NCBI GenBank assembly: GCA_934295165.1
Contig: CAKRAT010000024.1
Span: 1 to 31,447, forward strand
From: an uncultured Dorea sp.
GTDB lineage: Bacteria; Bacillota; Clostridia; Lachnospirales; Lachnospiraceae
Direction of reading: 5' to 3'
DNA: 31,447 nt
Shown here: positions 23,539-31,445 of the stretch, in pieces
Position numbering within the stretch: the first letter of the stretch is position 1
How the letters are laid out: each line of letters begins with the position of its first letter
The notes under the pieces: model-generated
Told to the model about the DNA's origin: nothing
The model's database searches: none
What the model saw: only the letters and a program-made list of their open reading frames with translations
Position numbers and translations under genes: made by a program

Positions 23539-25917
23539 TTATTTCAGTTCGGCAATCGTTACTCCTGCGTCGCCTTCGCCGAAAGCTCCGAGACGGAATG
23601 ATTTGACATGTTTCTGCCGTTTCAGATATTTGTGGATACCGGCTCTTAAAGCTCCGGTACCTTTACCGTGAACGATTCTTACAGAACTGAGGTGTGCAAG
23701 TGAAGCGTCGTCCAGATACTTATCCAGTTCGGCAATTGCCTCATCGACCGTTTTCCCAAGAAGATTGATCTCCGGACTGATCGCGAGAGATTTGCCCATC
23801 TTGACTTTGCCCTTACCGGTCTGACGGGTACGCCTGGCAAATGAGTATGCCGGTGCTTCATCGATGATCTCCAGATCGGAAATGTTGACCGTGGAGCGTA
23901 AGATTCCCATCTGTACGGTGACATTACCCTTGGAATCCGGAAGTGAGGTGACAGATCCGGTCAGGTTCATGCTGAGTACTTTGACAGATTCACCCAGCTT
24001 GAAATCACTGGCTTTGTAAGCTTTTTTCGGCTTTTTCGTATCCGTCTTCATGGAATTCTGTGTGGCATTCATCTTTTTACGGAGACGTTCACGTTCTTTT
24101 TCCATCTCGGCAACGGAGATATTCGCTTTGCCGAATTTGTGGAAATTACGCATGGTCTCATCGGCCGTTTCCTTGGCATCGGCCAGGATCTCGTGTGCTT
24201 TTTCATTGGCCTCGCGGATGATGCGGTCACGCTGTTCTTCTAATTTATCACGTTTCTGACGTGTTTCTTCTTCGAGACGTGCCAGCTCACGCTTGTAGTG
24301 TTCGATCTCTTCCTGTTCTTTACGGATAGTACGTTTACTTGTCTCGAGATCGGTTAACAGGTCTTCGAAAGATTCATCCTGTTCGGTCAGATGTGTCCGG
24401 GCATCTTCGATGATATAATCCGGAAGTCCGAGTTTTCCAGCGATGGCAAATGCATTACTCTTTCCTGGAATACCGATCAGAAGACGGTAAGTAGGACTGA
24501 GTGTTTCTACATCGAATTCACAACAGGCGTTTTCAACACCCGGTGTGGAAAGTGCGAAGACTTTCAGTTCGCTGTAGTGTGTCGTCGCCATGGTGCGGAT
24601 GCCTCTCTGGTGCAGATAGCTTAAGATGGCGATCGCAAGAGCGGCACCTTCGGTAGGGTCGGTTCCTGCATTCAGCTCGTCGAACAGTACCAGAGAATGT
24701 TCGTCTACATGTTTTAAGAACGAAACGATATTCGTCATATGAGAAGAGAAAGTACTGAGGCTCTGCTCGATACTCTGCTCATCTCCGATATCGGCATATA
24801 CATTTTCGAAAATAGCCAGTTCGGAACGGTCAAGTGCCGGGATATGAAGTCCGGCCTGTCCCATCAGGGTAAATAACCCGACCGTCTTTAAAGAAACGGT
24901 CTTACCACCGGTGTTCGGTCCGGTTACGATCAGAAGGTCAAAGGTGTCACCAAGAGTTACGGTGATCGGAACGACTTTCTTTTTATCTAAAAGAGGATGA
25001 CGTCCTTCACGGATATGGATTCTTCCTTCTGTATTAAAGATAGGTTTGCTGGCATTCATATTAATTGCCAGATTGCCTCTTGCAAAGATGAAATCCAGTT
25101 CCGTCATGACTTTATAGTTCGTGTGGATAGATTCTGTATATTCTGCGACATCGGCACTTAAGCGGGCGAGGATTACCTGGATTTCTTCCTGCTCTTTGCC
25201 GTAAAGCTCTTTCAGATCGTTATTCAGTTTTACAACAGACATTGGTTCGATGAACAGGGTAGAACCTGTGGCAGACTGATCATGGATCAGACCGGATACC
25301 TGGCTTCTGTACTCGGCTTTGACCGGAATACAGTAGCGGTCTCCGCGCATGGTGATGATTGCATCCTGCAGATAGGTACGGAGCGAACCGTTGACCAGAG
25401 AAGATAAGGTAGAATGTACTTTATCGTTGATCTGGTTCATGGAACGGCGGATCTGCTTTAAGGTGCTGCTGGCATCGTCACTGATCTCGTCTTCGTCGAT
25501 GATACATCTGCGGATCTCGGTGCTTAACAGTGTCAGCGGTTCGATCTGCTGGAAGAATGCATCCAGACAGTCCTCGGCATCGTCCACGGTCTCGTGGCGG
25601 CCGTAGGCTTTGATCTGTCCCGCATTTTCCAGGAGTTTACAGATACGCAGGAGTTCCCCGCTTCCAAGCGCGGCACCGACTTCCAGACGCTTTAAGGATT
25701 CCCCGACCGGGTTACAGCTTCCGAAAGAAGGGCGTCCCTTCTTAATAATACGGGTAAATGCGGCAGCAGTCTGTTCCTGTGCGGATTCGATATCCGTGAT
25801 GGATGTCATGGGTTTTAATCTCTTACAGCGTTCCTTGCCGCCAAAAGAGGTTGCCTGTTCTATTAAGATGTCAATAATTTTATGATATTCTAATTTGGTT
25901 AATGTTTTTTTATTCAT
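23539..25917 (-). CDS. mutS2: MutS2 / RqcU, DNA-recombination and ribosome-quality-control ATPase
   Basis: A 792-residue MutS-family ATPase. It has the core and clamp helices, Walker A GPNTGGKT (near residue 335), LFDELNAGTDPTEGAALA as Walker B and signature, a long coiled-coil region (EEIEHYKRELARLEEETRQ), and a C-terminal Smr nuclease-like domain (from about INLLGKTVDEAI; RIVHGKGTGALR). In Bacillus MutS2 splits collided ribosomes; in other species it limits recombination. The start is ATG 25917 with AGGTGA just upstream; a GTG at 25926 lies inside that ribosome site. CTGCTGT (25943-25949) and ACAGCAG (25954-25960) form a small hairpin in its leader. It lacks the mismatch-recognition domain of MutS, as is usual for the family. 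Confidence 0.96.
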   Translation of the reverse strand: MNKKTLTKLEYHKIIDILIEQATSFGGKERCKRLKPMTSITDIESAQEQTAAAFTRIIKKGRPSFGSCNPVGESLKRLEVGAALGSGELLRICKLLENAGQIKAYGRHETVDDAEDCLDAFFQQIEPLTLLSTEIRRCIIDEDEISDDASSTLKQIRRSMNQINDKVHSTLSSLVNGSLRTYLQDAIITMRGDRYCIPVKAEYRSQVSGLIHDQSATGSTLFIEPMSVVKLNNDLKELYGKEQEEIQVILARLSADVAEYTESIHTNYKVMTELDFIFARGNLAINMNASKPIFNTEGRIHIREGRHPLLDKKKVVPITVTLGDTFDLLIVTGPNTGGKTVSLKTVGLFTLMGQAGLHIPALDRSELAIFENVYADIGDEQSIEQSLSTFSSHMTNIVSFLKHVDEHSLVLFDELNAGTDPTEGAALAIAILSYLHQRGIRTMATTHYSELKVFALSTPGVENACCEFDVETLSPTYRLLIGIPGKSNAFAIAGKLGLPDYIIEDARTHLTEQDESFEDLLTDLETSKRTIRKEQEEIEHYKRELARLEEETRQKRDKLEEQRDRIIREANEKAHEILADAKETADETMRNFHKFGKANISVAEMEKERERLRKKMNATQNSMKTDTKKPKKAYKASDFKLGESVKVLSMNLTGSVTSLPDSKGNVTVQMGILRSTVNISDLEIIDEAPAYSFARRTRQTGKGKVKMGKSLAISPEINLLGKTVDEAIAELDKYLDDASLAHLSSVRIVHGKGTGALRAGIHKYLKRQKHVKSFRLGAFGEGDAGVTIAELK

Positions 25918-26013
25918 GTTTCTCACCTGAAATTATTCTATGCTGCTGTTCATACAGCAGTTGTGGTCAGTACCTATTCTACCTTATTTGCGCCATAAAG
26001 GAAAGGATAAATA

Positions 26014-26042
26014 TTGAACATTCCCATTCCATACGGTATACT
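26014..26042 (+). promoter_or_regulatory. Promoter of the HtrA-like gene
   Basis: TTGAAC (26014-26019) and TATACT (26037-26042) are 17 bp apart. AAAGGAG and the ATG at 26076 follow within 34 bp, which argues against the longer frame that starts at 25902. Confidence 0.75.
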
Positions 26043-26075
26043 ATAAAAAGGATTGTAAAGGAGACAAAAAAGCCG

Positions 26076-27386
26076 ATGGATGAACAGAAACATCTGAAAA
26101 ATGAGCAGGGAGAACCCGGAAAAAGCAAAGAAAAAGCAATAGAAAAAACAACAGAAAAAGCAGAGTATTCATTTATGCAGGAGACGATCAAAGACGAGAA
26201 CCGGCGTGGTAAAAAATACCGGAAAGAACTGCTTCGTATGGCAGGACTCGGAGTGGCATTCGGTGTGTGTGCATGCGTTAGTTTTTCTGCGCTCAAACCA
26301 TGGCTTGACAAGAAGTTTCCCGGAGATTCACAGGAAGTCGTAATACCGGAAGAAAAGGAAGAAGATCAGACAGAGACCCAGAAAGAAAATACCACTAATA
26401 ATACGGATCAGAGACTGAATATTGACAATTACAGAGAATTGCAGAAAGCAATGAATGATGTAGCCCTGGAGGCGGGGAAATCTGTGGTGGAGATTATTGG
26501 CGTCACCGGAGAGCAGGACTGGGCAGATGAATCTTATGATAATAAGAACAGTGTTTCGGGACTGATCATAGCAGATAATGGACAGGATCTTCTGATATAC
26601 GGAAAGACTTCTATATTAAAGAATGCGAAAGAAATTCATGTAAAATTTGCGGATGCGGTAACAGAGCAGGCGACGGTAAAGAAAAAGGACGAAAGTCTCG
26701 GATTTGCGATCTATGCAGTATCAAGAGGCAGTATTGAAGCATCGACGTGGTCACAGATCACAACTGCTAAACTCGGAAGCTCTAATTCGGTACAGAAGGG
26801 AGAGACCGCAATTGTACTTGGGAAACCATTTGGCTATGCAGGCGCGGTAGGATTTGGAACGGTTGCAAGCAGCAAGAATGAGCTGGATGGGGATGACGGA
26901 AGTTATCAGCTTTTGTGCATGGATATCAGTGCGGCAGGAGACGGGACCGGTGTGATCGTCAATCTGTCCGGGGAAGTAGTCGGGATTGTAGATCAGGACA
27001 TTTCCGAAAACAGCAGTAAAGAACTGGTAACAGGATATGGAATCTCAGACCTGAAAGCAGAGATCGAATTACTGTCGAATGGACAGGCAGTGCCATATGC
27101 GGGAATCCGCGGACTTGATGTGACGTCTGAGATGGCGGCAGAGGGAATTCCGGAAGGCGTATATGTCCGGACGGTAGAACCGGATTCACCGGCGATGGCG
27201 GCGGGAATCCAGAGTGGAGATATTATTACGGAAGCAGGCGGAAAGAAGATAACGTCGCTGGCTGTTTATCAGGGAATCCTGCGGGAGCAGAAAAGTGGCA
27301 GCAAGCTCCGGCTGAAAGGACAGAGACAGGGCTCCGGCGGTTATGTGGACATTTCATTTGACGTGACGGTTGGAAGCAAGGAGTAA
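26076..27386 (+). CDS. Membrane-anchored HtrA-like pseudoprotease with PDZ domain
   Basis: A 436-residue protein with a charged cytoplasmic N-terminus, one membrane helix (about 48-70, MAGLGVAFGVCACVSFSAL), an acidic linker, a trypsin-like domain (about 120-325) and a PDZ domain (about 341-432, PEGVYVRTVEPDSPAMAAGI). The layout is that of DegP/HtrA S1C proteases, but all three catalytic positions look lost. The TNxHV segment is LLIYGKTSIL (about 172-181), the DLAVL segment is LGFAIYAV (about 208-215), and GNSGGPL is GDGTGVI. It probably acts as a scaffold or substrate-binding protein at the outer membrane face. AAAGGAG lies about 12 nt before the ATG. The overlap with the mutS2 leader is divergent. 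Confidence 0.85.
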   Translation: MDEQKHLKNEQGEPGKSKEKAIEKTTEKAEYSFMQETIKDENRRGKKYRKELLRMAGLGVAFGVCACVSFSALKPWLDKKFPGDSQEVVIPEEKEEDQTETQKENTTNNTDQRLNIDNYRELQKAMNDVALEAGKSVVEIIGVTGEQDWADESYDNKNSVSGLIIADNGQDLLIYGKTSILKNAKEIHVKFADAVTEQATVKKKDESLGFAIYAVSRGSIEASTWSQITTAKLGSSNSVQKGETAIVLGKPFGYAGAVGFGTVASSKNELDGDDGSYQLLCMDISAAGDGTGVIVNLSGEVVGIVDQDISENSSKELVTGYGISDLKAEIELLSNGQAVPYAGIRGLDVTSEMAAEGIPEGVYVRTVEPDSPAMAAGIQSGDIITEAGGKKITSLAVYQGILREQKSGSKLRLKGQRQGSGGYVDISFDVTVGSKE

Positions 27387-27432
27387 CGTACCGGATGGAT
27401 CGGGCGGTGCTCTGGCAGTTGTAAAATAAAGA

Positions 27433-27472
27433 TATTAAATAAAAGTATTAAATAAAAAAGGTATTAAATAAA
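27433..27472 (+). repeat. Three copies of TATTAAATAAA
   Basis: The 11-mer TATTAAATAAA occurs at 27433-27443, 27446-27456 and 27462-27472, in the leader of yhaM between the HtrA-like stop and the yhaM ribosome site. The spacing (13 and 16 bp) is uneven. It may be slippage-derived and contains no clear promoter. Confidence 0.7.
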
Positions 27473-27500
27473 GATATAGAATATAGAAAGAGGAAATAAG

Positions 27501-28442
27501 ATGAGATATATCAACACTCTTCACGAAGGGGAAACAATCAGAAATGTATATTTGTGCAAAGGAAAGCGTTCTGCGGAGACCAGAAACGGAAGACCGTATG
27601 ACAACCTGATCCTTCAGGATAAGACCGGAACGCTGGATGGAAAAGTGTGGGATCCGAATTCCGGCGGGATCGCAGATTATGACGAGCTGGATTTTATCGA
27701 AGTATATGGCGAGATCATCAGCTATAACAACAATCTGCAGATGAATATCAAGCAGATCAGAAAAGCACAGGAAGGCGAATACATCGCTGCCGATTATATG
27801 CCGACAACAGAGAAAAGTACAGACGGCATGTATGAGGAACTGCTTGGATATATTAAGAAAGTAGACAATCCGTATCTGAGACAGGTATTGGAGTATTATT
27901 TTGTAAAAGACGAGACATTTATCCGCAATTTCAAAGGACATTCCGCTGCGAAGACAGTACATCACGGATTCGCCGGAGGCCTTCTGGAACATACACTGAG
28001 TGTTGTGAAGTTCTGTGATTATATGGCGGGAGCATATCCAATCCTGAATAAGGATCTGCTTTTCACAGCAGCAATCTGCCACGATATCGGAAAGACAAAG
28101 GAATTATCATCCTTCCCGGAAAATGATTATACAGACGAAGGTCAGCTTCTGGGACATATCGTGATCGGTGTGGAGATGATCGGAGATGCAGTCCGCAATA
28201 TCCCGGACTTCCCTGAGAAACTTGCGAATGAATTAAAACACTGTATCGTTGCGCATCACGGAGAACTGGAATATGGTTCACCGAAGAAACCGGCACTTGC
28301 CGAGGCAATGGCACTGAACCTTGCTGACAATGCAGATGCCAAGATGCAGACACTGACAGAGTTATTCAAAGATAAAAAAGGAAATGACTGGCTGGGATAC
28401 AACCGCCTGTTTGAATCAAATATCAGAAAGACAGTTATCTAA
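27501..28442 (+). CDS. yhaM: 3'-5' exoribonuclease YhaM
   Basis: A 313-residue HD-domain nuclease. The N-terminal OB-fold (1 to about 95) binds nucleic acid, and the HD domain carries the metal ligands in LLEHTLSVV (H164) and CHDIGKTKEL (H194, D195), with CIVAHHGELEYGSPKKP further on. YhaM trims RNA and DNA 3' ends and takes part in mRNA turnover. GAGGAAATAAG precedes the ATG. The stop overlaps the next start (TAATG), so the two genes are co-transcribed. Confidence 0.95.
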   Translation: MRYINTLHEGETIRNVYLCKGKRSAETRNGRPYDNLILQDKTGTLDGKVWDPNSGGIADYDELDFIEVYGEIISYNNNLQMNIKQIRKAQEGEYIAADYMPTTEKSTDGMYEELLGYIKKVDNPYLRQVLEYYFVKDETFIRNFKGHSAAKTVHHGFAGGLLEHTLSVVKFCDYMAGAYPILNKDLLFTAAICHDIGKTKELSSFPENDYTDEGQLLGHIVIGVEMIGDAVRNIPDFPEKLANELKHCIVAHHGELEYGSPKKPALAEAMALNLADNADAKMQTLTELFKDKKGNDWLGYNRLFESNIRKTVI

Positions 28443-29848
28443 TGATGCAGAAGAATGAAATAGTAAAGGTAAAAATAGAAGATATCGGAGTCGGAGGAGA
28501 AGGCATCGGCAAAGTGGACGGCTACACACTGTTCATCAAAGATACCATCATCGGGGATGTCGTAGAGGCGAAGATTATGAAGGCCAAGAAGAATTACGGT
28601 TATGCCCGCCTGATGAATGTCCTGACTCCGTCAAAGGACCGTGTAGAGGAAGTGGTCTGTCCGATGGCAAGAAAATGCGGCGGATGTCAGATTCAGGAGA
28701 TGAAGTATCCGGCACAGCTTGCATTTAAGGAATCCAAGGTACGCGGCAATCTGGAGCGGATCGGGGAAGTTCCGGCGGAACTTTTGGATCAGATCATGCA
28801 CCCGGCTGTCGGCATGGATGGCGAGGGAATGCAGCCGTTCCGTTACCGTAATAAGGCACAATTCCCGATCGGAACAGACAAAGACGGCAGAGTGATCGCC
28901 GGATTCTATGCCGGAAGAACACACAGCATTATCGAGAATACAGACTGTGCACTCGGTGTGGAAGTAAATGAAGAGATCCTGAACTGTATTCTGGACTTCA
29001 TGGAAGAATTCGGAATTCCGGCGTACGATGAAGTGAAGCATAAGGGACTGGTGCGTCATGTACTGCTCCGCTATGGATTTAAGACAGATGAGATCATGGT
29101 ATGTCTGGTTATTAATGGCAAGACCATTCCGCACTGCCACGATCTGGTCGGACGTCTCCGCCAGATCCCGGGTATGACAAGCATCACACTCAGCACGAAT
29201 ACGGCGAAGACAAACGTGATCATGGGCGATACGATCCGCCTTCTGTGGGGACAGGAGTTCATCACAGACTATATCGGTGAGATCAAGTACCAGATATCTC
29301 CGCTGTCATTCTATCAGGTAAACCCGGTCCAGACAGAGAAGTTATACGGACTGGCATTAGACTATGCAGGCCTTACCGGCAATGAGACGGTGTGGGATCT
29401 GTACTGCGGAATCGGAACCATTTCCCTGTTCCTTGCAAAGAAAGCAAAGCAGGTATACGGCGTAGAAATCGTACCGCAGGCCATTGACGATGCGAAGAAT
29501 AATGCAAAGATCAATGACATTATGAATGCGGAATTCTATGTAGGCAAGGCAGAAGAAGTCCTGCCGGATTATTATAAAGAATACGAAAAGACACATAACG
29601 GCGAGACGGCACATGCAGATGTGATCGTGGTCGATCCGCCGAGAAAGGGCTGTGAGGAATCCCTGCTTCAGACGATCGTGGATATGCAGCCGGAGAAAGT
29701 CGTGTATGTGAGCTGCGACAGTGCAACGCTTGCGCGGGATGTGAAGTTCTTAAGAGCGAATGGATATGAGCTTAAGGATGTGACGCCGGTGGATCAGTTT
29801 CCGCATACGGTGCATGTTGAGACGGTCTGTTTATTATCATGTAAATAA
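28442..29848 (+). CDS. 23S rRNA (uracil-5-)-methyltransferase, RlmCD/RlmD type
   Basis: A 468-residue SAM-dependent m5U methyltransferase. It has an N-terminal TRAM domain (about 1-60), a [4Fe-4S] site from C73, C79, C82 and C169 (CPMARKCGGC), the SAM loop VWDLYCGIGTISLFLA (about 317-332), DPPRKG (398-403), the catalytic C425 in VVYVSCDSATLARD, and the general-base glutamate in HVETVCLL near the end. In Firmicutes RlmCD methylates U747 and U1939 of 23S rRNA. It starts within the yhaM stop; ATG 28445 is an equally possible start. After its stop, no host gene is seen before the mobile-element remnants. Confidence 0.93.
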   Translation: MMQKNEIVKVKIEDIGVGGEGIGKVDGYTLFIKDTIIGDVVEAKIMKAKKNYGYARLMNVLTPSKDRVEEVVCPMARKCGGCQIQEMKYPAQLAFKESKVRGNLERIGEVPAELLDQIMHPAVGMDGEGMQPFRYRNKAQFPIGTDKDGRVIAGFYAGRTHSIIENTDCALGVEVNEEILNCILDFMEEFGIPAYDEVKHKGLVRHVLLRYGFKTDEIMVCLVINGKTIPHCHDLVGRLRQIPGMTSITLSTNTAKTNVIMGDTIRLLWGQEFITDYIGEIKYQISPLSFYQVNPVQTEKLYGLALDYAGLTGNETVWDLYCGIGTISLFLAKKAKQVYGVEIVPQAIDDAKNNAKINDIMNAEFYVGKAEEVLPDYYKEYEKTHNGETAHADVIVVDPPRKGCEESLLQTIVDMQPEKVVYVSCDSATLARDVKFLRANGYELKDVTPVDQFPHTVHVETVCLLSCK

Positions 29849-29884
29849 GCGGTTTTACAGGCTTTTATGAGAGGTGTTCAGTCT

Positions 29885-29905
29885 ATTTGCCACCCATTTG
29901 CCACC
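29885..29905. repeat. Tandem ATTTGCCACC repeat, candidate integrase arm site
   Basis: ATTTGCCACC is present at 29885-29894 and 29896-29905, one helical turn apart. The position beyond an integrase 3' end fits an arm-type binding site of a tyrosine recombinase, but this is inference. No matching second end is visible in the window. Confidence 0.45.
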
Positions 29906-29938
29906 GTAATTTTTAAAATCATCACTGAACAAAGAAAA

Positions 29939-29984
29939 GGGAGTGAACACGCTGAACAATCAGCGGATTCGCTCCCAATTTTTT
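29939..29984. terminator. Rho-independent terminator in the junction region
   Basis: GGGAGTGAA (29939-29947) pairs with TTCGCTCCC (29968-29976) and CGCTGA (29950-29955) with TCAGCG (29960-29965). It runs into AATTTTTT on the plus strand. It can end transcripts from the rRNA methyltransferase gene. Confidence 0.8.
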
Positions 29985-29986
29985 AT

Positions 29987-30118
29987 TTATGACGTTTTTG
30001 CTTGTGTGATTTTTTCAAAGAGATCAACAGAACGTTCAGCCATTTTTTCAGTATCATGCACGTAGGTCTGCAATGTGGTTTGCGTGATTGGATAAAGAAC
30101 ATACAGGCTGACTACTCT
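29987..30118 (-). pseudogene. C-terminal remnant of a tyrosine-type integrase
   Basis: The minus strand from about 30118 to the stop at 29987 reads VLYPITQTT then LQTYVHDTEKMAERSVDLFE and ends TQAKTS. TTLxTYVHDTEEM-like tails with a trailing helix are characteristic of phage and ICE integrases, where Tyr in the TYVH motif is the catalytic residue position. Upstream in the same frame the sequence is open but does not resemble an integrase core. Only some 40 residues remain, so the gene is a fragment left by deletion or recombination. Confidence 0.65.
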
Positions 30119-30152
30119 ATTGTAAAAAATGATACAACATGACATAATCGGA

Positions 30153-30181
30153 TTGACTAAAGAAACACAGATATATAGAAT
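30153..30181 (+). promoter_or_regulatory. Promoter of the small HTH gene
   Basis: TTGACT (30153-30158) and TAGAAT (30176-30181) are 17 bp apart; the ATG follows at 30221 with GGAGGA upstream. Confidence 0.7.
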
Positions 30182-30220
30182 ATAGACAAAATGAAAATGA
30201 CATAAACGGAGGACAGGATA

Positions 30221-30499
30221 ATGGAGAAATCTGTAACACTTGAAGAGGCATTAAAAAGAATTGAGGAGTTGGAAAAAGAGAATGCAGAACTTCGGGAGGA
30301 ATTGGAGTATTACAGAAATCGTAAATTAAGCGGTCGTCAGAAACATAACGCCAAGTGGATGGCAATTTATAATGATTTTGTCATTGGATATGAGAGCAGT
30401 ATGACAATGGTAGAAATTGCGAAGCGGAACAATGTCAGTGAGAGGACGATTTATAGGTATAAAGCGTGTTATGACAAAATGAAGAAAAAAGAGGAATAG
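30221..30499 (+). CDS. Small coiled-coil/helix-turn-helix protein of mobile-element type
   Basis: A 92-residue protein. Residues 8-30 form a short coiled coil (LEEALKRIEELEKENAEL). Residues about 62-82 look like the helix-turn-helix of resolvases and invertases (MVEIAKRNNVSERTIYRYKA). ACGGAGGACAG precedes the ATG. Such small proteins are frequent near integrases and conjugative-element ends in Lachnospiraceae, but their role is not established. It may be a DNA-binding accessory or regulator, and the neighbouring palindromes could be its targets. It is followed by a short inverted repeat (TGCTGA-TG-TCAGCA) near 30508-30521 without a T-tract. Confidence 0.75.
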   Translation: MEKSVTLEEALKRIEELEKENAELREELEYYRNRKLSGRQKHNAKWMAIYNDFVIGYESSMTMVEIAKRNNVSERTIYRYKACYDKMKKKEE

Positions 30500-30536
30500 A
30501 CCATTTTGCTGATGTCAGCAATATGTTATATGAAAG

Positions 30537-30561
30537 TTGCGGACAAATTTTTTGACCGCAA
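30537..30561. promoter_or_regulatory. 25-bp palindrome upstream of the ORF6N gene
   Basis: TTGCGG (30537-30542) and CCGCAA (30556-30561) flank 13 bp that are themselves nearly symmetric (left arm 30537-30547 and right arm 30551-30561, one mismatch, TTT in the centre). It ends 18 bp before the ORF6N ATG. The dyad is the size of a dimer-binding operator. Confidence 0.6.
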
Positions 30562-30579
30562 AATGGATGGAGGAATTCT

Positions 30580-31359
30580 ATGGCAGAAGATAAAAAGAAA
30601 GAAATAGATGTTGCAGTAATAGAAGTAACAGAAGAATATCTAAAAGAAAAACTGTATAAAATTAGGGGTAAAAGGGTATTGCTTGATGCTGATTTAGCAG
30701 AGATATATGGCTATGATACGAAGGGATTTAATAGACAGGTAAAAAATAATATTGAAAAATTTGATGAAGATTTTATGTTTGAATTGACAGATGCGGAATT
30801 AGAAGATTTGCGGTACAAAAATTGTACCGCAAATATAAGTTCAAAAAGTCGTTATAATCCTCATGTATTTACAGAGCAAGGATTATATATGCTGATGACT
30901 GTCTTGAAAGGACCGTTGGCTGTTAAGCAGAGCAAGGCATTAATAAGAACCTTTAAGAAAATGAAAGATTACATATTAGAAAATCGTGATTTAATAGGTC
31001 AGCGGGAAATACTTCAGTTAAGCATGGAAACTGCTAACAACAGAATAGAAATTAACAAAATCAACTCAGATATGATATCTCTTGAAAAGCAGATTTCAGA
31101 TGTTGCAGAAGGACTGAAGGATGTTGTGACAAAATCTGAGTTGGCTGATATGATGAACAGCTTTGTTTCAGACGATGCTGACAAGTGGCTCATGTTTAAT
31201 GCAAAATTCAGTAGTGCAGATGAGGTATATGAGTCCATTTATAAGCAGGCAAAGTCGTCAATATATGTCGTTGACAATTATATTGGCTTAAGAACGCTGG
31301 TACATCTTAAAAATTCTCCTACAGGAGAGAATGGATATTCTGGTGTGTCAGAGCGGTAA
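30580..31359 (+). CDS. ORF6N-domain protein, probably truncated
   Basis: A 259-residue protein. Residues about 20-110 are an ORF6N domain (KIRGKRVLLDADLAEIYGYDT at its start; NPHVFTEQGLYML at its end), a DNA-binding fold of phage antirepressor-like and mobile-element proteins. A helical region follows (about 130-190), then DEVYESIYKQAKSSIYVVDN, which in longer relatives begins a further domain. Here it stops soon after LVHLKNSP with TGENGYSGVSER. A shifted frame across the end stays open to TAA at 31415 (ending EEIVLKELVYI), suggesting a frameshift or fusion with a fragment. GGAGG precedes the ATG. A palindromic site lies upstream and a second one inside the gene. Confidence 0.8.
   Translation: MAEDKKKEIDVAVIEVTEEYLKEKLYKIRGKRVLLDADLAEIYGYDTKGFNRQVKNNIEKFDEDFMFELTDAELEDLRYKNCTANISSKSRYNPHVFTEQGLYMLMTVLKGPLAVKQSKALIRTFKKMKDYILENRDLIGQREILQLSMETANNRIEINKINSDMISLEKQISDVAEGLKDVVTKSELADMMNSFVSDDADKWLMFNAKFSSADEVYESIYKQAKSSIYVVDNYIGLRTLVHLKNSPTGENGYSGVSER
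30808..30832. promoter_or_regulatory. 25-bp palindrome inside the ORF6N gene
   Basis: TTGCGG (30808-30813) and CCGCAA (30827-30832) are 13 bp apart, as in the upstream copy. The dyad is perfect and extends to 13-bp arms (30806-30818 with 30822-30834) around AAA. It encodes part of LRYKNCTANIS and so is constrained by the protein, yet the symmetry is complete. Confidence 0.55.
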
Positions 31360-31422
31360 ATAATATCCGGAATGCTGCAGAAGAGATTGTGTTGAAAGAA
31401 TTAGTGTATATTTAAAGCGTGG

Positions 31423-31445
31423 AAAGCTCCTTCGGGAGCTTTTTG
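31423..31445 (+). terminator. Terminator at the window end
   Basis: AAAGCTCC (31423-31430), loop TTCG, GGAGCTTT (31435-31442), then TTT. A UUCG tetraloop with a run of T is a standard Rho-independent terminator. Confidence 0.88.

Larger units (their letters stand above)
29849..30220. other. Junction region with mobile-element remnants
   Basis: No intact gene is present in these 372 bp. In order they hold a tandem pair of ATTTGCCACC (29885-29905), a terminator, the tail of a tyrosine recombinase on the minus strand, and the promoter of the small HTH gene. This looks like the eroded end of an integrated element beside the rRNA methyltransferase gene. Confidence 0.65.

Noticed and set aside
25902..26075. 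Longer N-terminus for the HtrA-like protein
   Set aside because: It would start inside the mutS2 coding/leader region and upstream of the sigma-A promoter at 26014-26042.
27435..28082. 215-residue minus-strand frame over yhaM
   Set aside because: Antisense to a well-conserved gene and cysteine/isoleucine-rich as expected of a shadow frame; no start signals.
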